Shown piece after piece: positions 36,424-48,134 of a DNA stretch of 64,000 nucleotides. The notes beneath the pieces are model-generated. The model searched no databases. It was not told the DNA's origin and saw nothing but the letters and a program-made list of their open reading frames with translations. Position numbers and translations under genes: made by a program. This stretch comes from Gambelia wislizenii (lineage: Eukaryota > Chordata > Lepidosauria > Squamata > Crotaphytidae), in the NCBI GenBank assembly GCA_030847615.1, contig JAUMIR010000002.1:119296309-119360308 (forward strand). The letters are read 5' to 3'. Numbering within the stretch: the first letter of the stretch is position 1; every line of letters begins with the position of its first letter.

Positions 36424-37729
36424 GTCCAGACATTTATTATTGACTAATGCAGACATTGGAAAAGGAGGGGGGTTGGACTATAACTCCCCAAATCCCCAAG
36501 CTAGCTGGGTGATTTGGAGGGTTGTAATTCAAAACAGTAACTTTTCCAAGGTCTGCATTTGGCTTTGTATGTAGGAGTATAGTTATATCAGTCCTTAGCT
36601 GTACTCTGAAATGGGATAGCCCAGACCAGATGTTATTAGCTCATTGAGAACTAGGATTCAGACATTCTGGTCCAGGCCTTTTGCATACAGGGTGTAATGC
36701 TGGGAATGGTTGGGTAAGTCAATCCCATTCTGAATCACTTTTATATCTGTACATATCAAGGATCCAATCTGTTTCATTTCTGCGTTGCTCTAGTCAATTG
36801 TTAGTAATTTTTGTCTGTATAAACAATTGCATTTTAATGAACTTTGTTTTAAATATATATTCCTACAAAATGTGCATTTATCAATGGATTGCCTCTTAAA
36901 ACGATAACGTTTAAATGCATGTTGTTGTTGTTGTTGTTTTGAGCTGAAAACTGAATCACCAAGTCTGAAGAAGCGTGAAATCTAAAGGATAATTATATTC
37001 CTGATCTGCACATTAGTCCAGGAGGTTAGTTTGCAGCAGAATTCACAATAATCAAATTCCTCAAACATTCTTACACAGCACATACATGCACTCCATAGAA
37101 GGAGTTGCTATATGGAATGTAACTAGCATATTTTATACTGTGCCAGATGTTAGTCCATCAGACTCAGCCTTGTCTACACTGGTTGACCAATGGTTACATT
37201 TTAAGATGTTTCTCCTATCTTAAATGTCAGTAGGGAAAGAGGCTGTTATTAGGGTTGCTCTGAAGTTTCAAAAGTGGTCATACAATGTGGGGAGTGGGTG
37301 GATTTAGGAACAGTTTATTCGTGGGCCTCAAGTACTGGCTAAAGAAATTAGCAGGCATTGTTTCACACCCTATTCTGGAATGTCAGCAAGTGTTCTTCTA
37401 TTTCCTGGCTGTTACGTGCCTGGCTTCCTGTGTTTCATCAGGGTTTTCCTTTGGTTCTGGCATATGTGGGTTTCCTGCCCTTTTACAAAGTCAGATGGAA
37501 GTATATGTTATCTCCAGGACACGTGGTGCCTTATTTTACCTCTCTTTGTTCACGGCAGGGAAAGGCAAAAGAGAAGCTTTTACTAGGTAGCTCAGCCACA
37601 GTGGCTGCCACCAATCTCACCCAGAGAGACAAGCACTTCTGAAGCAGGAAAATTACAATGCTTCTAACAGTCTAGCAAGAGCATAGCTGGGAGGTGACCA
37701 GATAGAATGTGAGCTCTGTTGGGATGGGC
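36424..37729. other. Mostly unrecognised non-coding sequence
   Basis: A hAT-type remnant (ggactataactccccaaatcc...aacagtaacttttccaagg) is at 36470-36555 and a (GTT)n tract at about 36920-36938. Overlapping ORFs at 37285-37642 show no resemblance. Confidence 0.45.
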
Positions 37730-37814
37730 TGTGTACGAAAATAAGGAGGGAAGTCTGACCAGAAGAGATTGGCAATCTCTTCTGGTCAGACTTCCCTCCT
37801 TATTTTCATACACA
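37730..37814. repeat. Near-perfect palindrome, 41-bp arms, 3-bp spacer
   Basis: The left arm (37730-37770) and right arm (37774-37814) are inverse copies with a single C/T mismatch; the spacer is ggc. The flanks do not extend the symmetry. Confidence 0.95.
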
Positions 37815-38178
37815 GGTCCCCAACATGAAATGTTCTGGAGCTGTGTGGCCTCTATGGATTCATAGATATTAAGAAAGGAGACATCAACATTCTAGCTAGC
37901 TGAGCCTTCTCCCTGGGCTGTCACCTGGAAATATCCCCTGATTCACTAAATGCCAGGGACGAGATGGGCTGCAGCCAGGGTCAGATTTAGGTGCTAGCTT
38001 GGTAAACTCAGTTTAGCACCTCAGATTACGAAGGACCTCGAAATAATTTAAAATAAACAAAGAACATTGTAGAAATAATACATTGCAGGGAGGATGCAAT
38101 GATGCAGTGTTTAAACTTGACATAACTTAGGGAAGAGTTGGGCAATGGAAGATTTGAACTGATCTATAACGTGCATTA

Positions 38179-38420
38179 GGGAACCAGCATGGTGTAATGG
38201 TTTGAACATTGGACTACGACTCTGCAGACCAGGGTGCAAATCCCTGCTCAGCTATGGAAACCCACTGGGTGACTTTGGGCAAATCACACTCTCTCAGCCT
38301 TAGAGGAAGGCTAAGGCAAACCCCCTCTGAACAAATCTTGCCAAGAAGCCCCCATCATACTGTAGGTTCGCCTTAGGGTCACCATAAGTCAGAAATGACT
38401 TGAAGGCACACAACAACAAA
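38179..38420 (+). mobile_element. Sauria-type tRNA-derived SINE
   Basis: Head aaccagcatggtgtaatgg, then gaaacccactgggtgac, and the tail gggtcaccataagtcagaaatgac ending in caacaacaaa. Essentially full length. Confidence 0.87.
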
Positions 38421-38562
38421 TAATGTGTATTGGCAAGGGCAGTTGGAGAGAAAGCTGCAATTTTGAGCAGGTCTGATAAAGGTATTCTGATTTTAGAATA
38501 ATGTATTATATAACATTAGATTCATTTTTAGTCATGCTGTGTGTACACATACAGATACAGAG

Positions 38563-38780
38563 TACAGTGGGCCCTAGGAATCCATGGGGGTTTGGTTCCA
38601 TGACCCCCCATGGATACCACAATTTGTAGATGCTCAAATCCCCTGTATATACAGTGGTGTGGCAAAATGGCATCCCTTATATAAAATGGCAAAATCAAGG
38701 TTTGGTTTTTAGTAATCAAATTATTTTTAGTATATTTGAACCGTGCTGAGTTGAATCTGTGAATACAAAGAGTTGACTCT
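38563..38780. mobile_element. Tigger-like MITE
   Basis: Begins tacagtgggccctaggaatcc and shares ggtttggttccatgacccc and atcccttatataaaatggc with the other copies. The right end is eroded. Confidence 0.75.
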
Positions 38781-39053
38781 AATTTATTTAGTGAACTGGG
38801 TTCCCCCATCAGCTTTCCTGAACTCCATAAGTTACACAAATTCCAGCATTTCTCTGCTTAAGATTGTTGTTTTGTAAATTTTTCCTTAGTAATAACTTTC
38901 CCCCTCTTGCTGGTCCACACCTTTTGACCACACTTGGCCACATATGTTCCAATTTTCATCTGTTAAATATTGGGGGGGGGTATGTTGCCAGGACTGGGGA
39001 GGGGACTCACTTAGCTGCCTTCTTGGGACCCTGCATGCCCTCTGAGTTACTCC

Positions 39054-39666
39054 ATGTCTTCATTTTCGTTTCTTCCTCAGTGCTCATTATTTTCTGATCC
39101 TTTTTCTGTCCCCTTGGTGCTCACCACTTTCTCCCACAGATACAGTTTGGGCATGTTTAGCAGAGCTGTCATGCCCTGCTTCCAGAACTTGGAAATGGAC
39201 TCTGACTCAGAGACTAAAGCAGTGGACATACCAGGACCTGCTGAACCAGAGCAGGATGACGTTCCAGAGCCACAGGCCTCAGACACAGACAATAGTGCAG
39301 TACCAACTCTGGCAGAGGGGTCTGGCCCTTCAGATACAGAGGGCAACTTATTTATGCCTACCTTCACAGCATGGAGACAACAAAAGGAGGCCTTGAGGTG
39401 GTCTCAGTGTATTTATATGAGGCAGCAATTAGTTAGGCAGCAGCTGTGTTAGCTCTATAAAGATGCAGCACTGCCGTCCAGGGCTGTCGGCGATTATCTG
39501 ACCTACCTGAGTACCTGTCATGTTCTTGCTTGCTGTGTTTGACCTGGACTATGTTTGCTTACTCTGGACTCTGTTTGCCTAACATTGATTCTGCTGGACT
39601 ACCCTGAACTCTGTTTGTTGGACCTGGACCTTGTATATTGGACTTTGCTTATGGACTTGTGTTTTG
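39054..39666 (+). other. Possible LTR-retrotransposon remnant with acidic ORF
   Basis: A 132-codon frame at 39054-39452 includes an acidic stretch (about residues 48-92, starting MDSDSETK) and a basic end. It is followed by ctctataaagatgcagcac (TATA-like) and repeated tggactctgtttg words, as in some reptile LTRs. It is cut by the LINE at 39667, and similar-looking text continues after 40350. No matching second LTR was seen, so this is tentative. Confidence 0.3.
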
Positions 39667-40345
39667 CAGTGTGTATAGAGCCATTGCACTGTCTATTCTC
39701 CTTTATGGGTCTGAAACATGGGTCCCCCATCGCCAACACTTATGACTCCTCGAACACTTTCATCAGCGCTGTATATGCACAATCCTAAATATACACTGAC
39801 TATGTGACGAATGTTGGACTGACTATGTGACGAATGTTGCTGTCCTTGAGCAAGCAGGGATCACCAGCATTGAGGCCATTACACTGAGAACACAGCTGCG
39901 CTGGGCAGGCCACGTTTCAAGGATGGACGACCATCACCTCCCAAAAATAGTACTCTACGGTGAACTCGCTATGGGTCAGCATAAGAGGGGCGCTCCAAAA
40001 AAGCGATACGAGGACTCCCTGAAACAACATCTCAGGCTCGGCCAAATTGATCACCAACAATGGTCCGCCCTGGCCTCACATTGGGAGGCATGGAGACGCA
40101 CTATCCACAATGCTGCAACTTTATTTGAGAACTCACGCTGAACAAGTCTTGAAGAGAAATGACAATGCAGAAAGAATCACAACCTGGAAACATCACCCAA
40201 GGAGACCTTCTGCTGTGCTTTCTGCAACCGGACTTGTTTATCTCGGATTGGCCTTTTTAGTCATCAGTGCACTTGCAGAAAGTGCGGGATAAGTCCTTCC
40301 TCAATCTTCGTTTGCGAAGAAAAGCCAGAGAGAGAGAGAGAAAGT
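39667..40345 (+). mobile_element. 5'-truncated copy of the zinc-motif LINE
   Basis: Starts at cagtgtgtatagagccattgc and ends in gccagagagagagagagaaag. It carries a 23-bp tandem duplication (39795-39817/39818-39839) and frameshifts. The zinc motif is encoded near 40205-40290. Confidence 0.85.
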
Positions 40346-40350
40346 AAGTG

Positions 40351-40869
40351 TCTAACTTCACCCTGCCTTGATTCCTTTGCCTGTGATTAGCTTGACTGTG
40401 TTGTGCCTCTGTTATCAGCTGTGTAGTAATCAGCCTTTGGCTGGTTGCCCAGACATTGTTTGGAGAAGAGCTAAGACCTAGTTGTACTCAACATCTTGAT
40501 TTCTCCATAGTATGTCTGTGTCTACCTAGGGGAAGTAAAAATAGCGGGCACTACTGCAGCTTTGCTCCATAGTACATCTATGCTTTTCTGAAGAAAGGGA
40601 GACTGTGGCTGAGATCATGAAGAGTTCAGCATAGAGTAAGGGTTCTGCAGATGGAACTATGCTGCATCTCTTCTCTCAACTCTCCTTGGACTCATTGTTT
40701 AACCACTGCAAACCCAGGCATCCATAGCCACTACATGGCTGGTGGAGAATAGCAGGGCATCAGAGAAACATCTGGCTATGTGTCCTGATGCAAACCAATG
40801 ACACCATCCACCAAGATCTGCCAGGGTCTTCCAGAGGTCTTCACAAATGATGTAATCATTTTGTTTCAG
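40351..40869. other. Non-coding, possibly continuation of an LTR-like repeat
   Basis: ccttgattcctttgcctgtg / ttagcttgactgtgttgtgcc resembles the word style before the LINE at 39.5 kb; uncertain. Confidence 0.3.
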
Positions 40870-41095
40870 GCTATTGTGTGGTATAGTGGTTTGAGCATTG
40901 GACTATGACTCTGGAAACCCACTGGGCCAGGAAAGCACACTGGGTAACCTTGGGCAAGTCACACTCTCTCAGCCTCAGAGGAAGGCAAAGGCAAACTCTC
41001 TCTGAACAAATCTTGTCAAAAAAAAAAACCCATGATAGGTTCGCCTTGAGATCGCTATAAGTCAGAAATGATTTGAAGGCACACAACAACACAAC
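40870..41095 (+). mobile_element. Sauria-type tRNA-derived SINE, with internal deletion
   Basis: gtgtggtatagtggtttgagc head and caacaacac tail. The B-box region between 'gactctggaaa' and 'cccactgggcc' is missing. Confidence 0.83.
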
Positions 41096-42318
41096 TACAT
41101 TGGGAAATAGCCAGGTGCTTCTCAATAGGAGGGGAGGGCTAGTGCAGCGAAACAGTGAGTCCTGGGTTGGGGGCTTTGGCCATTGCAGAGGGGAAGACAA
41201 CACTAACTTCTGCAAGAACAACAACAACAACAAAAGGCGGACATACACAGGCATATGTTGGACTTCTACATGTGTGGATAACAGCATGCCAGTCATTGTG
41301 TCAACTCCCTTTTAAGGCCTTTGAGCTGTGAGGCTTAAAGTCTGTGGAAGTACAGTACTTCTGAGACTTTTGTTCCTTTCATATAGCAACTGGGTCTTTC
41401 CACTCTCCCAGTGCGTCTGACACAAAGTTGCCAGAGCAAATTCCATTATTCAATTCATACTGAGCTAGTAACTGGCAAAGCTCTGGAGAGGGGCAAACTG
41501 CAAATTGAGTTAAGAAAGATATAACAGACTTCACAGTTTTATTGAAATTTCCCTCCTGCAAGCTTCTTCATATAAGAGGTGTAAGCAATAGTCTTCCCCT
41601 ACATGCAAGCTTTATGTGTTTCTGCTCAGTGATGTCACTGTACATGAGCAGTTTCCTGCACAATGGATGCACATTTATTTCCCACAGAGTTGCACATCGT
41701 TCATACATTCCCCCTGGTTGCAGCCAGTTGCACATCATTCACATATTCTTCAAAAAGCTGCGTTTCTGTTGCAAAGATACTGCCTTGTCATTGTCCTAGC
41801 ACTCAAAATGTCATTTTTCAAATGGAGGAAATGCATTATTTCTCTCAGCTAGGATATTTATCCTCTCTGTTCACATGTGAGCTGTGTGACATGTGCCTGA
41901 CTGCTGTAGGATGCTTTAATAAGCACACCATTTTAGGGACACATGTTATTTCTTAATTCTTTGGAAGTTCTTGAACAACGGCAGAGTGGGAGAGAAGTTC
42001 TTATCCTTGCCATGGTGTAACCCTTTCATTGAGAGCTTTTTTGTTTTAATTCTTTAGAGGCTATGCTCCCTCCATTCTCCTCTCAAATGGGAATGCACTT
42101 CTGTCCAGCTCTTTTCTTTTCTTCTTTTCTTTTCTTGGGGGGAGAGTGAAGAGCAGCAGGTAGCAGGTGGCAGCATCATTCTGCTGTGCTAATGTCCTCT
42201 TTCTGCCACCATCAAGGCCAGCCCAAGATATTTTGCTGCCTGAGGCAAAGACCAAGATGCCACTGTCCCCATCACTGTCCAAAAGCAGCTGCATTTTGTT
42301 TTCATATTGGTGACGTGA
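41096..42318. other. Non-coding, nothing recognised
   Basis: A small (AAC)n tract is at 41217-41232. gccagcccaagatattttgctgcctgagg at 42220 is a hAT-type end seen again near 58690. Confidence 0.45.
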
Positions 42319-42544
42319 AGAGCCAGCACGGCATAGAGGTTTGGGTGTTGGACTAGGACCATGAAGGCCAGGGTTCAAATCCCCACTCGACCATGGAAAC
42401 CCACAGGGCAACCTTGAGCAAGTCAGCCTCAGAGGAAGGCAGTGCTGAAAAACCCCTCTGAATAGATCTTGCCAAGAAAATTCATGATAGGTTTGCTTTA
42501 GGGTTGCCATAAGTCAGAAACAACTTGGAAGGCACACAACAACT
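42319..42544 (+). mobile_element. Sauria-type tRNA-derived SINE
   Basis: Head agccagcacggcatagagg, B box gggttcaaatcccc, and tail gttgccataagtcagaaac ending caacaact. Confidence 0.87.
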
Positions 42545-43648
42545 GGTGATGTGACACTGTTTGTCACTGCAGCAGAGGGCAGAGGGTTCATTTGGGGTGA
42601 GACAGCTCTGTTTTCCAACAGAGTGGAAAGGTCAGTGGGCTGTTCCCTCACATCTTGCTGCTTGAGGGAGTTGCTTCCTTCTTCCTAGTGATAGGCCTGG
42701 CCATGCATCCCACACATTACATGTAGAGAAGTTATCAGGATATTTACTCCACATGACATACATACTTCCCCCAAATCTGGGGCAATCAGGCCACTTGACA
42801 CATGGCCCAAAATGCGGCATTTTGAGGTATTTTACCTTGATGCGGAGTACGTTGGATTCAGGGTTTTCTCTGCATTTTTGTCCACTGCCACCACCACTCC
42901 CACCACTGCAGCCATTTAAAAGATCAGGAGGCCAGTTCCTGGCTGAAAGGAGAAAATTTCTCCCTTCCCCTGGCTCAACAGTGGTGCCTCTGCCTGCTCT
43001 CCTACTCACCCATCGCAGGAAGAGGTGCTTGAAGAAAGAGACAGGTGAGTGGGAGAGCAGACGGAAGCAGAACTGCCAAGGCAGGGGAAGGGAGGAAACC
43101 TAACTCTTCAGCCAGGAAATTGCCTCCTGAGTTTTAAAATGGTTGCCGTGGCGGTGGCAGTAGCAGTAGGAGCACTGGACAAAAATCCGCAGTGACTGTG
43201 AAGACAAGTACCCAACATCCCAGCCAAGAACAGATACTGCTCAAGGCTTTGAGGCGAATGTGGGGGCACAAGGGGAAGTACTCTATTCAGACTTTTGGCC
43301 CTATGAGTAGACAAGCCCTTAGAAATGTTAAGCCTGTGACATTTAGGCGAAAGATTATTAACAGTTTTTCATTACAAACAAACAAACAATATTTCTGTAG
43401 AAAGAATAAGCATGCCAGAAAGACTTCTTTCTGACATGCTGGCACGAGGATGTTGCTACCCTAAGAGATGGGGGGGTGCATTAGAGTCCCACCCATGATG
43501 CCAAAACCTCCTTTAATATTTGGGAGAATTATTAGCTCAGATAGGAGGCTTGGAGAGGAGGGTTAATTTTGGGGATCTTTCACCTATGTATACTAACTGT
43601 AGAGGAGGCTCCAGTTAAAGTAAAACAAGGTATTTTATTGGAATACTG
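42545..43648. other. Non-coding, nothing recognised
   Basis: A short hairpin (agcatgccagaaaga / tttctgacatgct) is at 43407-43441. The ORFs at 42632-43103 lie opposite each other, and neither is conserved-looking. Confidence 0.45.
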
Positions 43649-44290
43649 TACTGTCTATTCTCCTTTACGGGTCTGAAACATGGGTCACCTATCGCCACCA
43701 CCTACGACTCCTCAAACACTTTCATCAGTGCTGTATATGCACAATCCTAAATATACACTGGACTGACTATGTGACGAATGTTGCTGTCCTTGAGCAAGCA
43801 GGGATCACCAGCATTGAGGCCATTACATTGAGAACACAGCTGCGCTGAGCAGGGCACATTTCTAGGATGGATGACCATCACCTCCCAAAAATAGTACTCT
43901 ACGGTGAACTCGCCATGGGTAAGCATAAGAGGGGCGCTCCAAAAAAGCGATACAAGGACTCCGTGAAACAACATGTCAGGCTTGGCCAAATTGATCACCA
44001 ACAATGGTCCGCCTTGGCCTCACATCGGGAGGCATGGAGACGCACTATCCACAGTGCTGCAGCCTTATTTGAGAACTCACACCAAACAAGTTTTGAAGAG
44101 AAACAACAACGCAGAAAGAATCACAACCCGGAATTATCACGCAAGGAGACCTTCTGCTGTGCTTTCTGCAACCGGACATGTTTATCTCAGATTGGCCTTT
44201 TTAGTCATCAGCGCTCTTGCAGAAAGCGCAGGATAAGTCCTTCCTCAATCTTCGTTTGCGAAAAAAAGCTAGAGAGGGAGACAGAAAGTA
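43649..44290 (+). mobile_element. 5'-truncated copy of the zinc-motif LINE
   Basis: Starts at gtactgtctattctcc and ends in agctagagagggagacag. A long open stretch at 43867-44337 keeps the C-terminal domain with CAFCNRTCLSQIGLFSHQR. One TGA interrupts the RWAGH segment near 43847. Confidence 0.85.
43867..44290 (+). pseudogene. LINE C-terminal domain with intact zinc-knuckle-like motif
   Basis: Open from MDDHHLPKIV to the family's natural end region. The cysteine/histidine motif lies at about 44155-44225. It is the best-preserved C-terminus of the family in the window and useful for defining the domain. Confidence 0.75.
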
Positions 44291-44952
44291 AACTAACATA
44301 CACAACACACGTTCTTACAAAACATACAAGGCTATAGCAGAGTAAGGCAGAAAGGATCTGGGAAGATAGGGTGATAGTTACCAGTCTTGAAGAGAAGAAT
44401 TCCATGTAGCAAAGATACTCAGACTCGTGTCCAAGGCACAGAAGAGAATGATGAGGTCCAGCTGTATCACACCTCAGCTGTGACACACATTGCTATTGTT
44501 GGGGAGGTCTTACATTTATACTCTATTCCATGCCTTGGAGGGGCAAGTTAGTAATAACAAAAGTTTGGATGGCTCTCCCACAGAATAGACAAAAGGAACC
44601 AAAATTAACTGATTGCTTTGATTGTGGAGAGATAAAACATTGATGCGCTTACAACAACCTTATAAGGTTGGACAGGAGAGGGTGTGAGGAGAGATTTCCA
44701 TAGGGTATGGAATGAAGAATGAATGTTTGATTTATTGCTTGAAATGCCCAGGTCTGGGAGAAAGGATTAGCGCATACCTCTTTAACGACTGGGTTGTTAG
44801 CATAAACCCATCATGGGGGCTTCCCAATTAATTCTAACTTGGGCTTTCCCACCATTATATTTCTAGACATATCTCAGGTCATCGCAACCTTCAACTGACC
44901 TCCAGTCTGCTTAAGCCAATCGTGATGCAGCAGCTAAAAAGGCCAATGCGAT
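44291..44952. other. Non-coding, nothing recognised
   Basis: No feature seen. Confidence 0.5.
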
Positions 44953-45172
44953 TTAGTTAGTTAGTTAGTTATACCCCGCTCTTCAGCCACAAGGCTATCA
45001 GAGCAGCTTACAAATTGTTTTAAGCAATAGCTATTTACAAATCTAACTGCATTGAACAGTTTCCAATGTGTGTTAGCTAATTGCCCCCACAAGCTGAGTA
45101 CTCATTTTACCAACCTACGAAAGGATGGAAGGCTGAGTGAACCTTGGAGCCCGCTGGAATCGAACTTGCAAC
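44953..45172 (-). mobile_element. tRNA-derived SINE, head missing, (CTAA)n tail
   Basis: Same family as 15181-15454. It starts at the (TTAG)n tract and is cut at ttgcaac just before the CR1 fragment at 45173. Confidence 0.8.
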
Positions 45173-45778
45173 TATTGATGCAGATTTTGGGCTGCATCAA
45201 TAGAAGTATAGTGTCTAGATCAAGGGAAGTAATAGTGACACTCTATTCTGCGTTGGTCAGGCCTCACCTAGAATACTGTGTCCACTTCTGGGCACCACAA
45301 TTCAGAAAGGATATTGACAAATTGGAGCGTGTCTAGAGGAGGGCAACTAAAATGGTGAAAGGTGTGGAAACCATGCCTTATGAGGAAAGACTTAGGGAGC
45401 TGGGTATGTTTAGCCTGGAAAAAAGACAGTTAAGGGGCGATATGATGGCCCTGTTTAAGTATTTGAAGGGGTGTCACATTGAGGATGGAGCAAGCTTGTT
45501 TTCTGCTGCTCCAGAGACTAGAACACGGAGCAATGGATGCAACCTCCAGGAACAGAGATTCCACCTCAACATAAGGACAAACTTTCTGACAATAAGAGCT
45601 GTTCGGCAGTGGAACACACTCCCTCGGAGCATGGTGGGGTCTCCTTCCTTGGAGGTCTTTAAACAGAGGCTGGTTGGCCACCTGTCAGGGATGCTTTGAT
45701 CGTGATTTCCTGCATGGCAGGGGGTTGGACTGGATGGCCCTTGTGGTCTCTTCCAACTCTACAATTCTATGATTCTGT
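45173..45778 (+). mobile_element. CR1 LINE 3' fragment
   Basis: Best-preserved CR1 in the window. [16 protein letters not shown] is followed after a frameshift by a 115-codon open stretch (45352-45699) that ends in FKQRLVGHLSGML, then the tctacaattctatgattct terminus. It abuts a SINE on its left. Confidence 0.88.
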
Positions 45779-46003
45779 CTAATATGTCCAGTTATGGAAT
45801 CTTATGGGGAGGGGTAGTAGGGCATGCTAACAGTTTTTGGAAGAACTTTCAGCCATAAGAGCTAGTTTACCTGAAACCTGAAATGGTGCACAGCCTAGGC
45901 AGTGGATTACCTCCTCAATATATATTAGGCCTTTGGTTTATAGAAAGAGGCTCTCACTCATGGATGGGGAAAAACCTGTTACTAGACAGACTGGATATAT
46001 CTA

Positions 46004-46130
46004 TGCTACACTGTCGTAGCAGTTTGATACCACTTGAGCTGTTGGGGCTCCATCCTACACAATCTTGGCTTTTATAGTTTATAGGGTTTGCCAGGCTGAA
46101 TACAGGACAGGGCTTTTGTAGTTTTAATTG
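46004..46130 (+). mobile_element. MITE arm, partner of 51227-51443
   Basis: gctacactgtcgtagcagtttg, gttggggctccatcctac and tttgccaggctgaatacagg, inverse to the sequence at 51227-51443. Confidence 0.55.
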
Positions 46131-46281
46131 TCAACAGATCTTGGATCAGAAAAAGGTACCGTACCGTAAAGTTCCATATGGCATCTCTCTCCTCTAACCC
46201 TTAAAACCCACCTGTTAGCTGCAGCGTCCCCCTCCCTCCCCAACCCAGTTATTTACAGGCTGGCAGTTGCAGAGAAGCATC

Positions 46282-46470
46282 AAGCCCTGGTGGTGCAGCA
46301 GGCTAAATGCAGCTAAAACTGTAGCCAAAACTCATATAGATCTTGAGTTCATAAGTTCGATTCCAGGGCCCTCCAGGTCGACTCAGCCTTCTGTAAGTCA
46401 GTAAAATGAGTACCAGCATAATAAAAGAGCTGGGGCAACATGCTGTGGAAGCTGTTAATTCAGTTTCCAA
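46282..46470 (+). mobile_element. tRNA-derived SINE, subfamily variant
   Basis: agccctggtggtgcagcagg (A box) and aagttcgattccagggcc (B box), followed by gtcagtaaaatgagtaccagc. Related to 15181-15454. It carries no LINE-like tail. Confidence 0.7.
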
Positions 46471-46591
46471 AAAAATGTAGCAGTCCTCATTAGTGTGCAA
46501 TGCATTCTGCAGTGTCACTCTTGCAGCATTGTTTGTATGCCAGCAATGCCATCTACTGGCACTCACATTGTACAATTGTCTGTACTGGATG

Positions 46592-46708
46592 TACAGTTGT
46601 CCCTTCACATTCACTGGGGTTTGGTTCCAGGACCCCCCCTGAATACCCAAATCCGTGAATGCTCAAGTCCCATTATATGCAATGGCATAGTAAAATGGTG
46701 TCCCTTAT
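46592..46708. mobile_element. Tigger-like MITE, left part (split by LINE)
   Basis: Begins TA-CAGTTGTCCCTTCACATTC and continues with the family's ggtttggttccaggaccccc and caagtcccattatatgcaatgg segments. It is interrupted at 46708 by the LINE and resumes at 50713. Together the halves match the copies at 8.8 and 38.6 kb. The family belongs to the pogo/Tigger group by its TA-flanked CAGT termini. Confidence 0.8.
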
Positions 46709-46737
46709 CTCTCTGGCTTTTCTTTGCAAATGAAGAT

Positions 46738-47214
46738 TCAGGAAGGACTCATCCCACGCTTTCTGCAAGAGCGCTGATGACTAAAAAGGCCAATCTGAGA
46801 TAAACAAGTCCGGTTGCAGAAAGCACAGCAGAAGGTCTCCTTCCGTGATGATTTCAGGTTGTGATTCTTTCTGCGTTGTCGTTTCTCTTCAAGACTTGTT
46901 AGGCATGAGTTCTCAAATAAGGCTGCAGCATTGTGGATAGTGTGTCTCCATGCCTCCCGGTGTGAGGCCAGGGTGGACCACTGTTGGTGATCAATTTGGC
47001 TGAGCCTGAGATGTTGCTTCAGGGAGTCCTTGTATCGCTTTCTTGGAGTGCTCCTCTTATGCTGACCCGTGGCGAGTTCACTGTAGAGTACTATTTTTGG
47101 GAGGTAACGGTCGTCCATCCTAGAAACGTGGCCTGCCCAGCGCAGCTGTATTCTCAATGTAATGGCCTCAATGCTGGTGATCCCTGCTTGCTCAAGGACA
47201 ACAACATTCATCAC
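46738..47214 (-). pseudogene. LINE C-terminal domain with zinc-knuckle-like motif
   Basis: Codes for the tail of the LINE polyprotein: an RWAGHVSRM/RYKDSLKQHL region, then CAFCNRTCLSQIGLFSHQR at about 46757-46833, with the spacing C-x2-C plus H-x-R-x-C. This could bind nucleic acid in the RNP. The same C-terminal motif is intact in the copies at 39.8-40.3 and 43.9-44.3 kb. Confidence 0.8.
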
Positions 47215-47432
47215 GTAGTCAGTCCAGTGTATATTTAGGATTGTGCGTATACAGTGCTGATGAAAGCGTTCGAGGAGTTGTAAGTGTTGGTGATAGGTGA
47301 CCCGTGTTTCAGACCCGTAAAGGAGAATAGACAGTACAATGGCTCTATATACACTGATTTTTGTGCTTCACCTCAGGTGTTTATTACTCCAGACTCTTTT
47401 GTAAAGTCTTCCAAATGTGCTATATGCCTTTG

Positions 47433-48134
47433 CTAATCTGTGATCGAGCTCTTTGTCAATCTTGGCATCTGAGGAGATGATGCTTCCCAGGTAGGTGAAC
47501 TGCTGAACGGACTTGAGCACAGATTTGCCGATGGCAATGTGGGGATGGTGGTGGTCGTCCTGTGGTGCAGGCTGGTAAAGAACTTCTGTTTCTTCAGGTT
47601 GACTTCCAGCCCAAACAGCTCTGCAGCTGTTGCGAAGCAGGATGTTAGGTGCTGCAGAGCTGCTTCTGTGTGGGCAACAAGGTCAGCATCATCAGTGAAA
47701 AGCAGCTCACATACTAGATAGTTTAGAGTCTTAGTGTGAGTCCTCAGATGGCTTAAGTTAAACAAGCTACCATCATTATGGTAACGTATATAGATGCCGT
47801 CTTCTTCTTCAAGCTCTGCCGTAGCCCTTTGGAGGATCATGCTGAAGAAAATTGTAAATAAAGTTGGTGCAAGAACACAACCTTGCTTCGCTCCATTGGT
47901 TATTAGAAAGGGCTCTGAAAGAGCATCACCGTATCTGACTTGACCATGCTGGCCCTCATGTAGCAAGATAATCATTTTAAGGAATTTTGGGGGGCATCCT
48001 AGTTTTTCCAGGATCTGCCACAGACCTTTTCTACTCACAGTGGCGAAGGCTTTGGTGAGGTCGACAAATGTTACATAGAGACCCTTGTTCTGCTCTCTAC
48101 ATTTCTCTTGCAGTTGTCTAAGGGCAAATACCAT
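47433..48134 (-). pseudogene. LINE reverse transcriptase domain (frameshifted)
   Basis: The RT palm is recognisable: VTFVDLTKAF (motif A), GAKQGCVLAPTLF (motif B region), and FTDDADL (motif C, corresponding to the usual F/YADD) near 47681-47702. A one-base loss in a T run near 47591 shifts the frame compared with the sister copy at 31.4 kb. Upstream on the same strand, to about 48400, out-of-frame pieces still encode KNGKAAGIDGIPPEVW and NYRGITLLS-type RT motifs. Confidence 0.87.

Noticed and set aside
42061..42510. 149-codon minus-strand ORF
   Set aside because: Much of it overlaps a Sauria-type SINE in antisense, and no family is recognised.
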